From: Cylindrodendrum hubeiense
Taxonomy: Eukaryota > Ascomycota > Sordariomycetes > Hypocreales > Nectriaceae
Direction: 5' to 3'
NCBI GenBank assembly: GCA_014621425.1
Contig: JAANBB010000002.1
Span: 313,001-377,000 of the forward strand
DNA: 64,000 bases
Of this stretch, positions 46,272 through 57,455 are shown one piece after another. Under the pieces are notes generated by a model, which ran no database searches, had not been told where the DNA came from, and saw only the letters and a list, made by a program, of their open reading frames with translations. Within the stretch, counting starts at the first letter, position 1. Each line of letters opens with the position of its first letter. The position numbers were made by a program, and so were the translations under genes.

Positions 46272-48471
46272 TGTGAAGAGGAACACAGCTCGAGGGGGAA
46301 ATGCTGGTGTCGGTGGAAGCAAATGGCTCAAGGGCGTGCCGATTCGACTTGAGAATGCATTCAGGAGTTTGAAGGATGTGGAAAACAGGTCCAAGGCTGG
46401 TTTGGAGGCATTTGCGTAGAGGTAATGTACTGCTGCAACGAGGCTGAGCAAACGCTACACAGATACAGGTGGAGCAGCTTGGCGGCGGTGGCACCTTTGC
46501 CAAGCAGCCAAGATCCCCCTTAGCAACACGATGGGTCGCAAAGTGATGCGCGTCCCAATCATCGCCACCGAGTGACCTGTCTTCCGGAAAACAGCTCAAG
46601 CCCCCTTGCTCCGTCTCCTGCATCTCCTTCCCCATCGCTCAAAGCTTGTCAATAACCATAATTTAGTGGGGAGCAGCTAGCTCTTTACAGGCTAGTGCCC
46701 CTTGTCCGGGGCAGTGCTTAATTATTACAACATCTTCATCTCTTGTGGCCGCTCGGAGTCTGGCAATCCCGGGCGCGTCCGTAAGTGTGGATACCGTTAA
46801 ATTCGACGATTGGAGGTCACCTTCTACAATAGGCGAAGACGATGGCTCTCGAGGCTCTACCAATCCAGCTTTTGTTTTGTTCGTGATGATTCCAAGCGGC
46901 TTCTCTTCTCTTGGAAGTCGCCGACCTGGCGGGCTGTACACCTGCACACCGTCGTGTAATGTATCTGTCCTCCGTTGTAGACTAAGATTGGGCTCCATAA
47001 TGACGTCTCCACGTTCAAGTCCTTGCCACCTAAAGTGCTCAGCCCCCTTCAAACGTGCTTTGATACGTGACGTTATCCTATCGCCCCGAGATTATCCCCC
47101 TTCGAGCTAGACCAGCCCCACGAGCCTAGCTAGCAAAATTGCCCGCTCGCTCTGCCAAGCGGGAGGCAGCCCGGATCGGTGTCTTCGGATGCGGTCAACT
47201 GGCAAATACCAGCAGAAGCCGAGAGGGAATTCAAGGCAGTTCGACAATGAGGGTCAAGTTGCCAAGTTGCCAAGTCATTAAGCCCGGCTGTGCAATTGTA
47301 CTGCGTGGGTCTTTTCTGTTATTGACCAATCGGCTTGGGAGGCAAATGACATGCAAGCATCATCCGCCCGTAAAATTACGCGTCCTAAAGCGGTACGAGT
47401 CCAAAATTTTGCACAACGGCCATGTTAAATACACTTCATTTCAGCCAGCATGTCACTACCCCGCTCCGACTCCTCAGAAAAATGCATATGGATACGCGTG
47501 TAAAACCTTGCCACCTCTGTGCTGGAGTCTATGCTGGAGTCTAGTGCCGGCTGTGTTCTGCTGGGTTGAGCAGACAGCTCCACCATGTTATACTTCGTAG
47601 TTCTACGTACAAGCAGACTCCGAATGAGCCGGCGCCGCTAACAAGTCTTTCGGAAACAAGATAATCGCGGGATGAAACTCGAGCTGACGTTTGAACAGGA
47701 TGCGATGACATTCATTACCTCATTACTCATCTTGGCAATGCTGGGGTTGCCGCCGTCCCCACAATGCTGTGAGGCTGTGCAAGCAAATCTAGCCTATCGG
47801 ACAAGAACCCTGATCAGTCTTTATGTTTGATTGCCCTGTGAGCGGAAATATGAACCCGCTCTTTGTCATATCAGCAATCCTACAGTTGTATCCTGGAGGT
47901 ATGTCTAAGAGCGACTAGAGCAGCGATTGCGGTGGAAAATTACCATGTCTGGATAGAGATGCTGGGCAATAGACTTCATTTACCTCCACGGCATCCCCTA
48001 TTGCGTGACCTGGCAGGTGGTCACTTGGCATTGCTGTTCAGAGATTACCCGAGGCACATTCAATCTCTCCGCATGACCTTGGCTGTTGCGTATGAGCCAG
48101 CTTTGTCGTACGTCATCCGCTGCGGCAGTGAAAGCTCAGCCCATAGTCTATATGATTGGAGAGGGAGCAATCACGAGCGTTCTTCTCAGAGCTCTCATGA
48201 GTTGCATGGCTTCTCATGTTGCTAGCACTTCTTGAAGACCAACAATCCCAATCTAGGTCAAGGTAGCCCATTCAAGAGGTTATGACGAGTATATATCAGC
48301 TGCTTTGATGGGGTGCAATGAAAGAAAAAGAAATCCCGATCGGGATACACGATTTACATTTCCGTTTCTGAGTAGGAGGAAACATTGTATTTAACTAGGC
48401 CCAATAAAGCCTTAAAAGAGTAGACCACAACCACTGCGAATCAGATCCACGCGATAACATTTGGGACATTG
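46272..48471. other. Long upstream region of the calcium pump
   Basis: No gene supported. Several open frames of 100-150 codons (46745-47110, 47139-47600 and 47863-48225, plus) lack family resemblance. A gttgccaa doublet lies near 47260. The sequence runs up to the transposon's left end. Confidence 0.45.
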
Positions 48472-48517
48472 TAAGGTGGGGACCCACCTTACCGCGCACC
48501 CCCCCTTTCCGCGCACT
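48472..48517 (+). repeat. Left terminal inverted repeat, 46 bases
   Basis: Identical over 46/46 positions to the reverse complement of 50285-50330. The outer 20 bases (taaggtgggg/acccacctta) are themselves an almost perfect palindrome, followed by a GC-rich block with a run of seven C. Confidence 0.95.
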
Positions 48518-48603
48518 GATAGCCTACGCGATCACATAACGCGCTGAATATAACTCCTCTATAACATTATCAATTCTAGACCAATTCCACCTAAACTTTT
48601 ATC

Positions 48604-50200
48604 ATGAGTACTTAGAAACTTGACCGTGAGATCCTGCTAACCGAAATTCTTGAGAAGGTCTTGGAAGGTGGTGTAATTTGCACTCTCATAAAGTAATATA
48701 ATATCCCTGAGTCTACAATTCGAGGATGAAGAGATGGCGCGAAAAATATATATTCCGGGCAAGAGAAAGCACAGAGATTATTATTAATTCAAGAGTAGCT
48801 ATTAGTCTGTTATATACTCTAAGAAGAAGTTACTAGAAGGGTGTTATTATAGTATAATATATGTGATATGGTGTATAAAATTATTAACCTAGAGAATGAA
48901 GATAATTCTATTGGTAAATATTAGGTCAAGTACTTCCTTAAGTATAACCCTGAGATTAAAATAAAGGGATCTATATCTGTTAAAGCTATCTGATTAAATA
49001 ATATTATTCTTAAAATAATCTGACTATTCTATAAGATATTAGAGTAAGAAGTTATTAATAAAGATATTCTATTATCCTGGATATTTAATATAGATAAATA
49101 TGATATTACTGAGGGCTCTATTAAGGTAGATAAAGTGGTTAGAAGTTCCCTCACTTATTAGGTGATTATTATGGAGAGTGATTACCGTAAATAGGTCTCT
49201 ATTATAGAGGTAGTTAATATTATAGGGAAATATATCAAGCCCTATATTATTTTTACTAGAAATAATATATAAGGATAGTGGTTTTTTAAGGCTTTTCCTG
49301 ACTAAACTTATAACTACTTGCTAATAGACTAGTCTAATACCCAGATCTATAAGAAATAGCTTAAGGATATATTTTTACTAGCTATAAGACTAAATGATCT
49401 TACTCTTTAGAGGATTCTGGTCCTTAATAATTTCTCTCCTTATATCTCACCCCGATTTCACTTCCAAGTATTATTTTATTATATTTAGTTACTTTATTTA
49501 TCCCCCTATTTATTATATATTATATAATTACTTAATATTAGTATATTTAGCTTATTAAAATTAGCTTTTTAGTAATATATAAGATAATATATATTATTCT
49601 TAACTACTATCCCAATTTAAAAATAGCACTTCCTATAAATATATAAAGAGATATTTAAGGAAGTCCTAAGTCAGAGAAATATCCAAGGTGGTTTTTCAAG
49701 TATAGGAATCTAGTCTATTAATATAGAAAAGCTATTAGTATATATTATTATTACTAACTAACTCTCTACTACTAGAACACTATTATAGATATTAAAACAT
49801 TATAAGGTTCTAAAGTTTTCTAAGGATTATATTCTATATATACCTAAGAATAGGGTTGAGCTTAAAACCTAGCTAAATTAGATATAGGAGGGCATTAATA
49901 ATATTAGCTAGCTAGTTTATAATATTAGAAATTATACTAGAAATAATATTAAGTAGCTCCACACCGATAACACTACTTTAAAGAGGAAATATATATATCT
50001 AAAAGACTATCTAGAATTATAGAAGGCTATAGACTATAAGATAATCACTTATAATATTAAGGTTTTATTTCCTATAGCTAAAGAGATTGCCAAAGCCCAT
50101 CTAATACCCAAGATCAATTTAATATCGAAAATCCCACACAAATAGCACAAGATTGAGCCCGCGCAAAAAAGACCTAGTTATTTAATAATAGATAGCATAA
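48604..50200 (+). pseudogene. Pogo/Fot1 transposase relic destroyed by RIP-like mutation
   Basis: The plus-strand frame can still be followed through many stops. It shows an N-terminal helix-turn-helix trace (IPESTIRG), a CENP-B-like second segment (GKY-stop-VKYFLKYNPEIK), the DDE domain trace (WIFNIDKYDI where relatives have WNMDE) and RK-stop-VSIIEVVNIIGK before IFTRNNI. A later block (EVLSQRNIQGGFSSIGI) matches the family's ending. Stops often stand where the family has Trp (TGG to TAG, which is C-to-T in a CpA context on the other strand), the hallmark of RIP. No functional protein remains. Confidence 0.8.
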
Positions 50201-50284
50201 TAAATAGTTTCTAGACATAGCGAATTAATTTATATTTATTTCGTGGAGGAATGCGATGTTAAAGTCACAGCTATATCTCGTCTA

Positions 50285-50330
50285 AGTGCGCGGAAAGGGG
50301 GGGTGCGCGGTAAGGTGGGTCCCCACCTTA
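50285..50330 (-). repeat. Right terminal inverted repeat, 46 bases
   Basis: Perfect inverted match to the left end. It is followed directly by another ta, so the target duplication could be counted as either of two adjacent TA dinucleotides. Confidence 0.95.
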
Positions 50331-50486
50331 TAGATGCATTCAGCTAACCGCTTGTAGCTGGTAGGAACTCGCTATACAGCCGTAGTGCGCCACATTTTAC
50401 TGTATGCGAGACATCGCCCGCACAGCCGATCCTCACTTTCAACGCGGAGGCCTCATCATCCCGCGTGACACCAGAACTCATGAATC

Positions 50487-51517
50487 ATGATGGCGGTGGC
50501 CGCTAAGCCACAGGCCACTGCGCCCCGAATTTCAGACTTGGTCATCGACTCCAAGATTGAGGCAACCTGGGATCCCAGTACCAATCAGACCAAGCAAATC
50601 CGTAGGGCCATTGGCGTCTCCGCTCGGAACCGGAGGGTCAAGAGAGATGAGACATGGGAAAGGAAGCACATTCTCGGAAGCGGCACGTTTGGGATTGTTT
50701 GGCTTGAGGAATGCATCGCCAGTTCTGAGCCGAATCATGATAGTTCAAGGCTCCGAGCCGTAAAGGAGATCCGCAAGCCCCACAATGTATCAGCATCCTC
50801 GTTCCACCGTGAGCTCGAGGCGATGGCTAAGTTCTCGCAAGAGAGGTTCGAGCATTATTTTGTACACTCATTTGGGTGGTTTGAGGACGAGACAAAGCTG
50901 TTCATTACCATGGAGTATCTAAAACACGGAGGATCTGCAGCAATATCTCACGAAGCGATTCCCTGAAGCTGAAGCAAGACAGATTATATTGCAGGTGGGA
51001 GAAGCCTTGCAGTTAATATACGAAAGTGGCTTTGTACATAGGGATCTCAAACCAGGAATCATACTAGTTTTTCAGAAAACCCCATCATGATGGGTCAAGG
51101 TTGGCGACTTCGGGGGATCAACAGAACATCTTACGGAGACTGGCACAAGAGCTTTCATGGCCCCCGAGATGCTCGGACTACGTCGCCCACATTCATCTGA
51201 TGGGGTACCCGAGGCTCATGAACCTCCACACAATACTTCGGTACACACCTCTGTTATCGATCTGTGGGCGGGCAGTGGGGGAGATCGCATACATGATGTT
51301 GACACATAAAGCCACCGACTAGACATCAGGCCCAGCCCATCGAATTCCTGTATGGGTTGAAGACCATTCCGCGGCTAATAAGGATGCAAAACCGTCAGAG
51401 GTCGCTCAGCTGAGGAAAAATATTAGCCAACACACTACCCTAGAGGATTGGAGTGGAGCAGCGGAACAAACCCTCTTGGCAGAGGGAAGATCCTACAGCA
51501 AAAGGTCGGACGATTAG
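50487..51517 (+). pseudogene. Ser/Thr protein kinase pseudogene
   Basis: A complete kinase layout is visible across shifted frames. The ATP loop is GSGTFGIVW, followed by the VKEIRK lysine, HRDLKP at about 51037-51054, DFG at 51105 and MAPEM near 51157, then DLWAVGEIAYMM. It is broken by an apparent extra base near 50930 (the frame shifts before LQQYLTKRFPEAEARQ), TGA at 51088-51090 just before the DFG segment, a second extra base near 51270 and TAG at about 51320. In addition the usual Asn of the catalytic loop appears altered (KPGIILV). It lies 157 bases from the transposon. The ATG at 50487 is the first plausible start. Confidence 0.82.
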
Positions 51518-51763
51518 TCACTGAGTCTTACGTCTTCTGTAAACCAGTATTTCTGCCCTGATCATTCTTGTTTATCGCAATCATGCCAGAGTGCCTAAAC
51601 CATTAGTACGTAGGCTTGGCCCAGATGCTGATCCGCATGGAGACGTTTAGAAGGCTATTCTTTGACCCTGCATATGGACTTGCCATCAGTCTGATTGAGA
51701 AATTCTTACCGCTTGGAATGACCATGACTCCAGTTGATACAACTACGGAGTCCTTCTCTAAAA

Positions 51764-52480
51764 ATGACACTTGCCATTACAGAACTAGGAGTGCTTGAGC
51801 GCTGGATATCTATCGAGAAATGGCAAAATCCCGGCGTGTGGACTCTACAAAGGACTCGGGGATACAACTTCGAATGGAACACCGTTTCTTATACAGTACA
51901 CCCCACTTATTCTGCCACTGGCATGAGAACTAAAGAAAGTTTTCAGGTTGAACATGCACAGGGCGATTCTCTCACACGCTTTGAAGGACTAAAAAACAGA
52001 AGATTGGTTAACACGTTCAGGTGGTGGGCTAGTCGAACTGACCAAGCTAAATGTGGCAGATTCTTAATAGTTGCTGGATTTCTGAGCCTTGAAGAACTGA
52101 AGGCGTGTATCCTCAGATCAAAAGAGAGGAAATTTCACGTGAACCCAACAAGCGACGATAATGGGCCTGACAGTTGGACACTAGTATATCTACGGACAAA
52201 TATGGTGGTGTATTTCTTGGCTAGCGCAGGGCCAACACACGTTAGCTTCTGTGAGATCGATGGCCGTAGTAAAACAGCACTGGCGTTGCTGTGTAGTTCC
52301 GGACCTCGAGACGATGCAAGCGGCAAAGGACTCATTGGCCCTGCAGAGTCTACTGGTCACCGTGTCAATGCTAGCCTGCAGAGCTCCCAGGTTTACTACA
52401 AGGAGGATGTAGTGATACTGCAGAGGATAGAAATCGCGGATGAAAATGAGATGGGCGAAATTGAAGTATTACTGAGCTAA
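51764..52480 (+). CDS. Hypothetical protein downstream of the kinase relic
   Basis: A 238-residue open frame from MTLAITELG to EIEVLLS. Composition and length suggest it once was, or still is, coding, with ordered hydrophobic patterns such as CGRFLIVAGFLSLEELKACI and TLVYLRTNMVVYFLA. No known domain is recognised. It may be the C-terminal part of the same broken locus as the kinase, since in-frame fragments continue between 51517 and 51764, or an independent gene. The start is uncertain. Confidence 0.45.
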   Translation: MTLAITELGVLERWISIEKWQNPGVWTLQRTRGYNFEWNTVSYTVHPTYSATGMRTKESFQVEHAQGDSLTRFEGLKNRRLVNTFRWWASRTDQAKCGRFLIVAGFLSLEELKACILRSKERKFHVNPTSDDNGPDSWTLVYLRTNMVVYFLASAGPTHVSFCEIDGRSKTALALLCSSGPRDDASGKGLIGPAESTGHRVNASLQSSQVYYKEDVVILQRIEIADENEMGEIEVLLS

Positions 52481-53390
52481 TTAGGAAACATGTTAGGGAC
52501 TCGCCTAGGATGCAAGCTGAAAATGTTCTGCAGTCATAGAAGACATTCATAGAAGAGAAGGAAAACCATAGTAGAGAATGGGTATTTCCGTATTGCGTTT
52601 ACTCTTTTAATGCACAATTTAGTGGATAGGACTTTTTTTAATAGTTAAATGATCGATGCTGTCTTGTAAAGACCAAACCAAGTACTGGGAATGGCTTTGG
52701 GAAGAGCGTGATATTAAAGGCAAGGTCTGCAAACATACCCACATGAACTCGAGGAGTGCCCGAGGCCCACGGTTGCATTACGCGGGGAAGATGATGCGGG
52801 GTACAGCACAAATGACTTGATTCGCGCTATATTAAACCGAGAAAGATGACGTTCCGACCTTGATGGCTGCCAAAAGAATGCATTGCACCGAGTTGTGCCG
52901 AGGTACGTCATGTTTCGTTCCATACTCTGAGCATCCCTGGCTTTCCAGCAGGGCCTCAATTGAACGCTACAAATGCAAGTAATCCTTGGCATGAGAGAAA
53001 GCGAAGTTAAGATTGGGTGTGCATAGTCTAGTGCGAATAGGAACGTCGGCAGGAATAGCTACTCGGTCTGGGTCATACCGAGGAGCAGGTGCCACGAATC
53101 TACATTCCGCACGCAGTGACCGAGGGTAAAGAAGGCAGTCTATTTAATCCAGTATCCAGTAATCTCCAGCAGTAATAGACAGCATTTGAATATATTTACA
53201 AGGATGGCTACTGAACAATAACCCATATCTGTGGTCTCAAATTCTCTTTTTACCTCCAAGTAGAAAGTCTCCTCTCATTATGATCTTCTTTAATGATCTT
53301 GTACCGTTTGAATTAACCCTAGCAACAAAGCCAATGCACGTTGAGTGCGGCAGACCAAATCAGGAAGCAGACAAGCAGACCAGGGGAGAT

Positions 53391-53474
53391 GGGAAGTGGG
53401 CTGGGAAGTGGGCTGGGAAGTGGACTGGAAAGTGGTCCCGGAGGTGGGCCGGAAGGTGGACTGGGCAGTTGATT
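53391..53474. repeat. 12-base minisatellite, seven units
   Basis: Seven head-to-tail units starting from gggaagtgggct; units 1 and 2 are identical and the following ones drift (gggaagtggact, ggaaagtggtcc, cggaggtgggcc, ggaaggtggact, gggcagttgatt). On the plus strand they read G-K-W-A/T repeats within a short open frame. Confidence 0.85.
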
Positions 53475-54083
53475 GGAGAATGAGAAGATCAGGTGGTGGG
53501 CTCGTGTTCATGTCTCCCTGAGACGCCCTGAGATGAGTGACTGTAACATTTTTACCCGCTGTGCCAAATGCTCTTCATGATGACATCTTCCCCAACCATT
53601 CAAATGCCCATGGTAAGCAATTGCATGTTACCGTGTTGCCGCTGCATTTCTGTCCCAGAAGTGGCGATGATGTGACTACAATAATTACTCAGCCATGTGC
53701 ATTGTAGTTACGTGACATTCACGGCCCCATTGGTCTTGGCAGGGAGACTAGTGGACGGAGAAATTGCTGAGGAGGCATATCATACTACCACTAAAATACG
53801 ACAAAATTGGGGGGCTCATGAAGCAAAGGGATGCTTTGCGTCGACAACATCCCCCACTTTCCGGTAGCGAGTTAAGCGACCTGATGCAAATCTTTCGCAG
53901 CTCTGGTCAGGACGCCTTGCACGGGCTCTCCACACCATAAACGCGGGGCCCCGGATATTGAGATGCACGATTGGTGATAGTGGCAGGTTGACTCGGGGCA
54001 TGACAACCCGAGAACCCATAATGGCTAAACAATGCCTCGATTCAGCAAAGAGACTACCGGTCCGATATACTGTTTGAATGAGG

Positions 54084-54090
54084 TATATAA
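54084..54090 (+). promoter_or_regulatory. TATA box of the GH5 gene
   Basis: tatataa followed by gcc, 112 bases before the ATG. The clearest TATA match among the promoters in the window. Confidence 0.5.
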
Positions 54091-54201
54091 GCCCATTGTT
54101 CATGATTGCGAAAAAGAAGATATCATTCTCAAGCTAATTAGCATTTCAAGATTCTTTCTCACAACATTCTCTACAACACATTCCTCTCCTGCCCAGTTAC
54201 C

Positions 54202-55368
54202 ATGTTGCTCGCCACTGCAGCAGCTCTATTTCTGTTCGTTAGCCAAACTGCCTTTGCAGCACCGGCGACTAGCTATCTCGATTGGAATACATTCGAGGCT
54301 AAAGGTGTCAACCTGGGAGGTTGGCTTCACCAAGAAGCCGTCATCGACCCGGTATTTTGGGCAACTTACGGTGGCAATACATTGGATGAATGGGACTTTT
54401 GTGCCAATCTCGGATCCCGCTGCGGTCCAGTTCTCGAGCAAAGATACGCAACCTTCATCACTACCAGTGATATTGACAAGCTCGCGGCAGCCGGCATCAA
54501 TGTGCTTCGCATTCCCACGGGATACAATGCGTGGGTGAAAGTGCCGGGTTCTCAACTGTATACCGGTCGGCAAGTGGAGTTCCTCAAGGCCATTTCCAAA
54601 TATGCCATCGTCAAATATGGCATGCATATCATCGTCGACATTCACTCGCTACCTGGAGGTCTCAACGGCATGGGGCTTGGTGGAAAGGAGGGCGGTTTCG
54701 ACTGGTTTCAGAATCAGACTGCATTGAGCTACTCTTATAAGGCAGTCGATGCCGCCATTGCCTTCATCCAAAGCTCCGATCACCCACAATCTTACACTCT
54801 CGCTCCTATTAATGAGCCTGTTGACAACAGAGACATGTCTACCTTTGGCACTCCCGCTTCTCTGAGCGCTCAAGGCGCCGCCTGGGTTCTGGCGTACTTC
54901 AAGGGTGTGATTGCCCGGGTTCAGGCCGTGAATCCTCAGATCCCAATTATGCTCCAGGGTGGCTTCAAAGGCGAGGAATTCTGGTCACCTCAATTTGCTA
55001 AGGAAACAAAGATTGTCTTTGACCTTCACCACTACTTCTTTGCTGGGCGCCCGGCCACTTCGGACAATATCCCCCAATTCATCTGTGCAGATGCTCAATC
55101 TTCTGCTGGGGATGGGAAGTTTCCAATTTTTGTTGGCGAGTGGTCCATCCAGTCTACAACGGATAACACTTTCTCAAGCCGCGCCGTCAATCTGAACACA
55201 GGTCTGAAAACCTGGGCGCGGTATGCTCGAGGCAGCGCCTATTGGACCTATAAGTTTTCCGGCAACGTTCAAGTCGACGGGGAAGGAGTGCAAGGCGATT
55301 ACTGGAGCTACGAGAAGTTCATTAATATGGGAATTATTAACCCTTCGACTGGAATCGAATGCGATTAA
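54202..55368 (+). CDS. GH5 exo-beta-1,3-glucanase, secreted
   Basis: A 388-residue, intronless secreted glucanase. The signal peptide (LLATAAALFLFVSQTAFA, cleavage about residue 19) leads to a GH5 subfamily 9-like barrel: GVNLGGWL near the start, GINVLRIPTGYNAW, HIIVDIHSLPGGLNG, the acid/base Glu205 in APINEPVDN, the catalytic His in FDLHHYFF and the nucleophile Glu313 in VGEWS. YWTYKFS closes the active site. The enzyme releases glucose from the non-reducing ends of beta-1,3-glucan, in wall remodelling or in attack on other fungi or plant callose. Length is typical, with no GPI signal or extra module. Confidence 0.93.
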   Translation: MLLATAAALFLFVSQTAFAAPATSYLDWNTFEAKGVNLGGWLHQEAVIDPVFWATYGGNTLDEWDFCANLGSRCGPVLEQRYATFITTSDIDKLAAAGINVLRIPTGYNAWVKVPGSQLYTGRQVEFLKAISKYAIVKYGMHIIVDIHSLPGGLNGMGLGGKEGGFDWFQNQTALSYSYKAVDAAIAFIQSSDHPQSYTLAPINEPVDNRDMSTFGTPASLSAQGAAWVLAYFKGVIARVQAVNPQIPIMLQGGFKGEEFWSPQFAKETKIVFDLHHYFFAGRPATSDNIPQFICADAQSSAGDGKFPIFVGEWSIQSTTDNTFSSRAVNLNTGLKTWARYARGSAYWTYKFSGNVQVDGEGVQGDYWSYEKFINMGIINPSTGIECD

Positions 55369-56041
55369 TTTGATGGCCGGCTGTCGGTTCATTGCCTATT
55401 GGCAAGGCGTATTGGTTTCGTTTCCCTACCCGGGGACGGCCACGATGACGATACTTGCTTGGGGAAGTAACCGTTGGAAAATTGTCAAATATTTGTCCAG
55501 CTAGCGATACAGATTACACATCTTTCCGGCCCCAGCGGGAGTGATTTATGCATGAGCCAGGTTACCTGTCCTGATGTTCTGTATAGAACAATCCGCATTC
55601 TCGGTACAAAGTGAATCGACGTGCTTTCAACGGTATAATGACGGCCCCGTAACTATTTCTGAGGATTTTGGGCTTTTAACCAGGGAAACTGCAGGGTAGA
55701 AAGCAATGGGCTCCGAGCAGAAAAGTCATATATGGTGCGGGCTGCAATTCAGTACGTCCACTATCATTGCCGAGGCTTCTATTGCAATCGTATCCCGATG
55801 TCGCAAAATTCTTATTCATTTAATCGTTGACGGAGACATGACTCACATCAACTGCAGGGTCGTGCGAGAAATAAAATCGTTAAATTTCGTAAAGATTATT
55901 CTAATCCCATCATTCCTTCATTCAAACCAATGACTCGTATTAATTATTACATCTAGCGTGGCAGGCAACCCCAGTCAAATGTGGGTGACTAGACCTGGCC
56001 ACTCAACAATGAGCATGCATCGAAATATTCCGCTACTTTTG
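55369..56041. other. Intergenic between convergent genes
   Basis: 3' flanks of the GH5 gene and the GPCR gene. No gene seen. Confidence 0.5.
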
Positions 56042-57455
56042 TCATCGGCCGAATGTCCTCCTGGTTTTGATAACCGCAGGAGTCAAGTACATTACTTTCA
56101 ACCTATCTCTCAAGTGGTGATTAAATCCGTAGGTCAGAGCGTTTGCAACTCCGATAAACTGGGTCGAAACCTGCAGAGCAGCCATAGTAGTGGGTGATGG
56201 TGGGTTGTTGGATGCTTCCATGAGTCTGTTGACAAGCCCTGGAATCCACAACAAAACGTACATGAGAGGGTATCCATTGAGCAGCATCATCCGCTTGATC
56301 TCGCGCTCAACTTGACTCGTCTGCCGACGCATTGGAAACTCGCTGTGGTTGCTTTGCATTACGTCATTCTGTGCAACCTTGCGATATTGAGGTGTTTGCA
56401 GGTGCGCAGTATCGGGATGAGCGATTGATGGGGTTGCCGACTGCAACTCTCGCACAACAACGCTGGAAGAATTTTTGGTGTGTGCATGAAGATTGCCGTT
56501 CTTTTCGTCGCCCTGCTCCCTGGCTTCGATGTCGGGGCTGTTGCTCTCGGTCCGGATATCATCCACTGATCTATCCCGCTGGATTTCGACAGGACGGGGG
56601 CCTTCAATCATTGGACCCCTTGATGCTCTTGGCACACCGGCTTTCGAAGATGCCCGCTCCAAGTCATGCAGCTCGGCATCTTCATCATCTACGGCATTGA
56701 AACCTGTTCTTTTCCCAAAACATGAGTACCCAGAGTTGGTTGTGCAGACCGTGGGCAGGTATGATGATGTATGAACCTCACCATGGCTTGACCACAGATG
56801 TTTCCGCAAGTAAGCCCAGATGTAGAAGTAGATGGCGATGGTCGAGAAGATGACAAAGAAGCGCCAACCGTGGGTTAGGGAATATCGTAGGTCTTGGCGA
56901 CTGGCAGAGATCCAGCACCAGTTCCCACCAACTGGCGTCATCTCTCCCATGGCAGTCGCCACGATACTTGTTGTGGCCGGGATAATCCATATCGTAAGAC
57001 ACAAGAGAAGCTGTTTGGTCGTCGATAGGGTTGGTGTGTAAACCACTCGTGTTACGGTGAGAAGGGTAACAAGAGCAATGGCGAGAATAGAGAAATCGGC
57101 TGCTTGCACAGAAAGCTGCCCTACCAATCCATTGACTACACATGCGGCGCCTGGCCTCAATTCGCGTGCGCCAACGAAGATTCCACCCGAGATGGAGTTG
57201 TTTAATGAGTTGATAAACTCTGGGTCCACAATCAGCATGCTACAGTCACAAACGGACGAGGAGCTTACCGGCTACCGTGAGGTTCAAGACGAGCACATGG
57301 CGGAAATTGTGCAATTGTCGACGGTAAATAGAGAAGGAGAGAAGAACAAAAGCTGTCGCGAGACAGGAGAGAAGACTGCCCACCAGGGTGACAGAGGCAA
57401 CCACTTCGTCGACGTTCACAGTCATCGTGTCCCCATCGCGAGTCGTATTACTCAC
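56042..57455 (-). CDS. Git3/cAMP-receptor-like G-protein-coupled receptor
   Basis: Two exons (57455-57269 and 57219-56042; intron 49 bases with GTAAGC and ACCCAG) encode 454 residues with seven predicted helices. Typical blocks are FRHVLVLNLTVA joined to FINSLNNSISGG across the intron, GLVGQLSVQAADFSILAIALV in helix 3, and GGNWCWIS in the second extracellular loop. YPLMYVLLWIPGLVNRL (helix 6) and ALTYGFNHHLRDRL (end of helix 7) complete the core. A long, charged third cytosolic loop (about 140 residues) lies between helices 5 and 6. This is a plasma-membrane receptor expected to signal through a G-alpha/cAMP route for nutrients or other cues. The choice between the Git3/Gpr1 class and the cAMP-receptor-like class is not secure. 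Confidence 0.87.

Larger units (their letters stand above)
48472..50330 (+). mobile_element. Fot1/pogo-type DNA transposon, decayed
   Basis: A 1.86-kb element with perfect 46-base inverted terminal repeats and TA at both outer edges, consistent with a TA target-site duplication of the Tc1/mariner-pogo group. The interior (about 48540-50240) is extremely AT-rich and full of TAG/TAA codons. The GC-rich ends show no such decay. Size, TA target and transposase traces fit Fot1-like elements of filamentous fungi. It cannot move by itself, though intact ends could in principle be recognised by a transposase from elsewhere. Confidence 0.9.
52481..54201. other. Intergenic with a 12-base minisatellite
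   Basis: No gene supported apart from a 67-codon frame over the minisatellite (53280-53483) that is probably fortuitous. The last 200 bases are the promoter of the GH5 gene. Confidence 0.5.

Noticed and set aside
46272..46451. 60-residue N-terminal extension of the calcium pump
   Set aside because: The frame is open, but the ATG at 46271 begins a family-like N-terminus and the extension looks like untranslated leader.
47863..48225. 120-codon open frame upstream of the transposon
   Set aside because: No recognisable domain and competing frames of equal length nearby.
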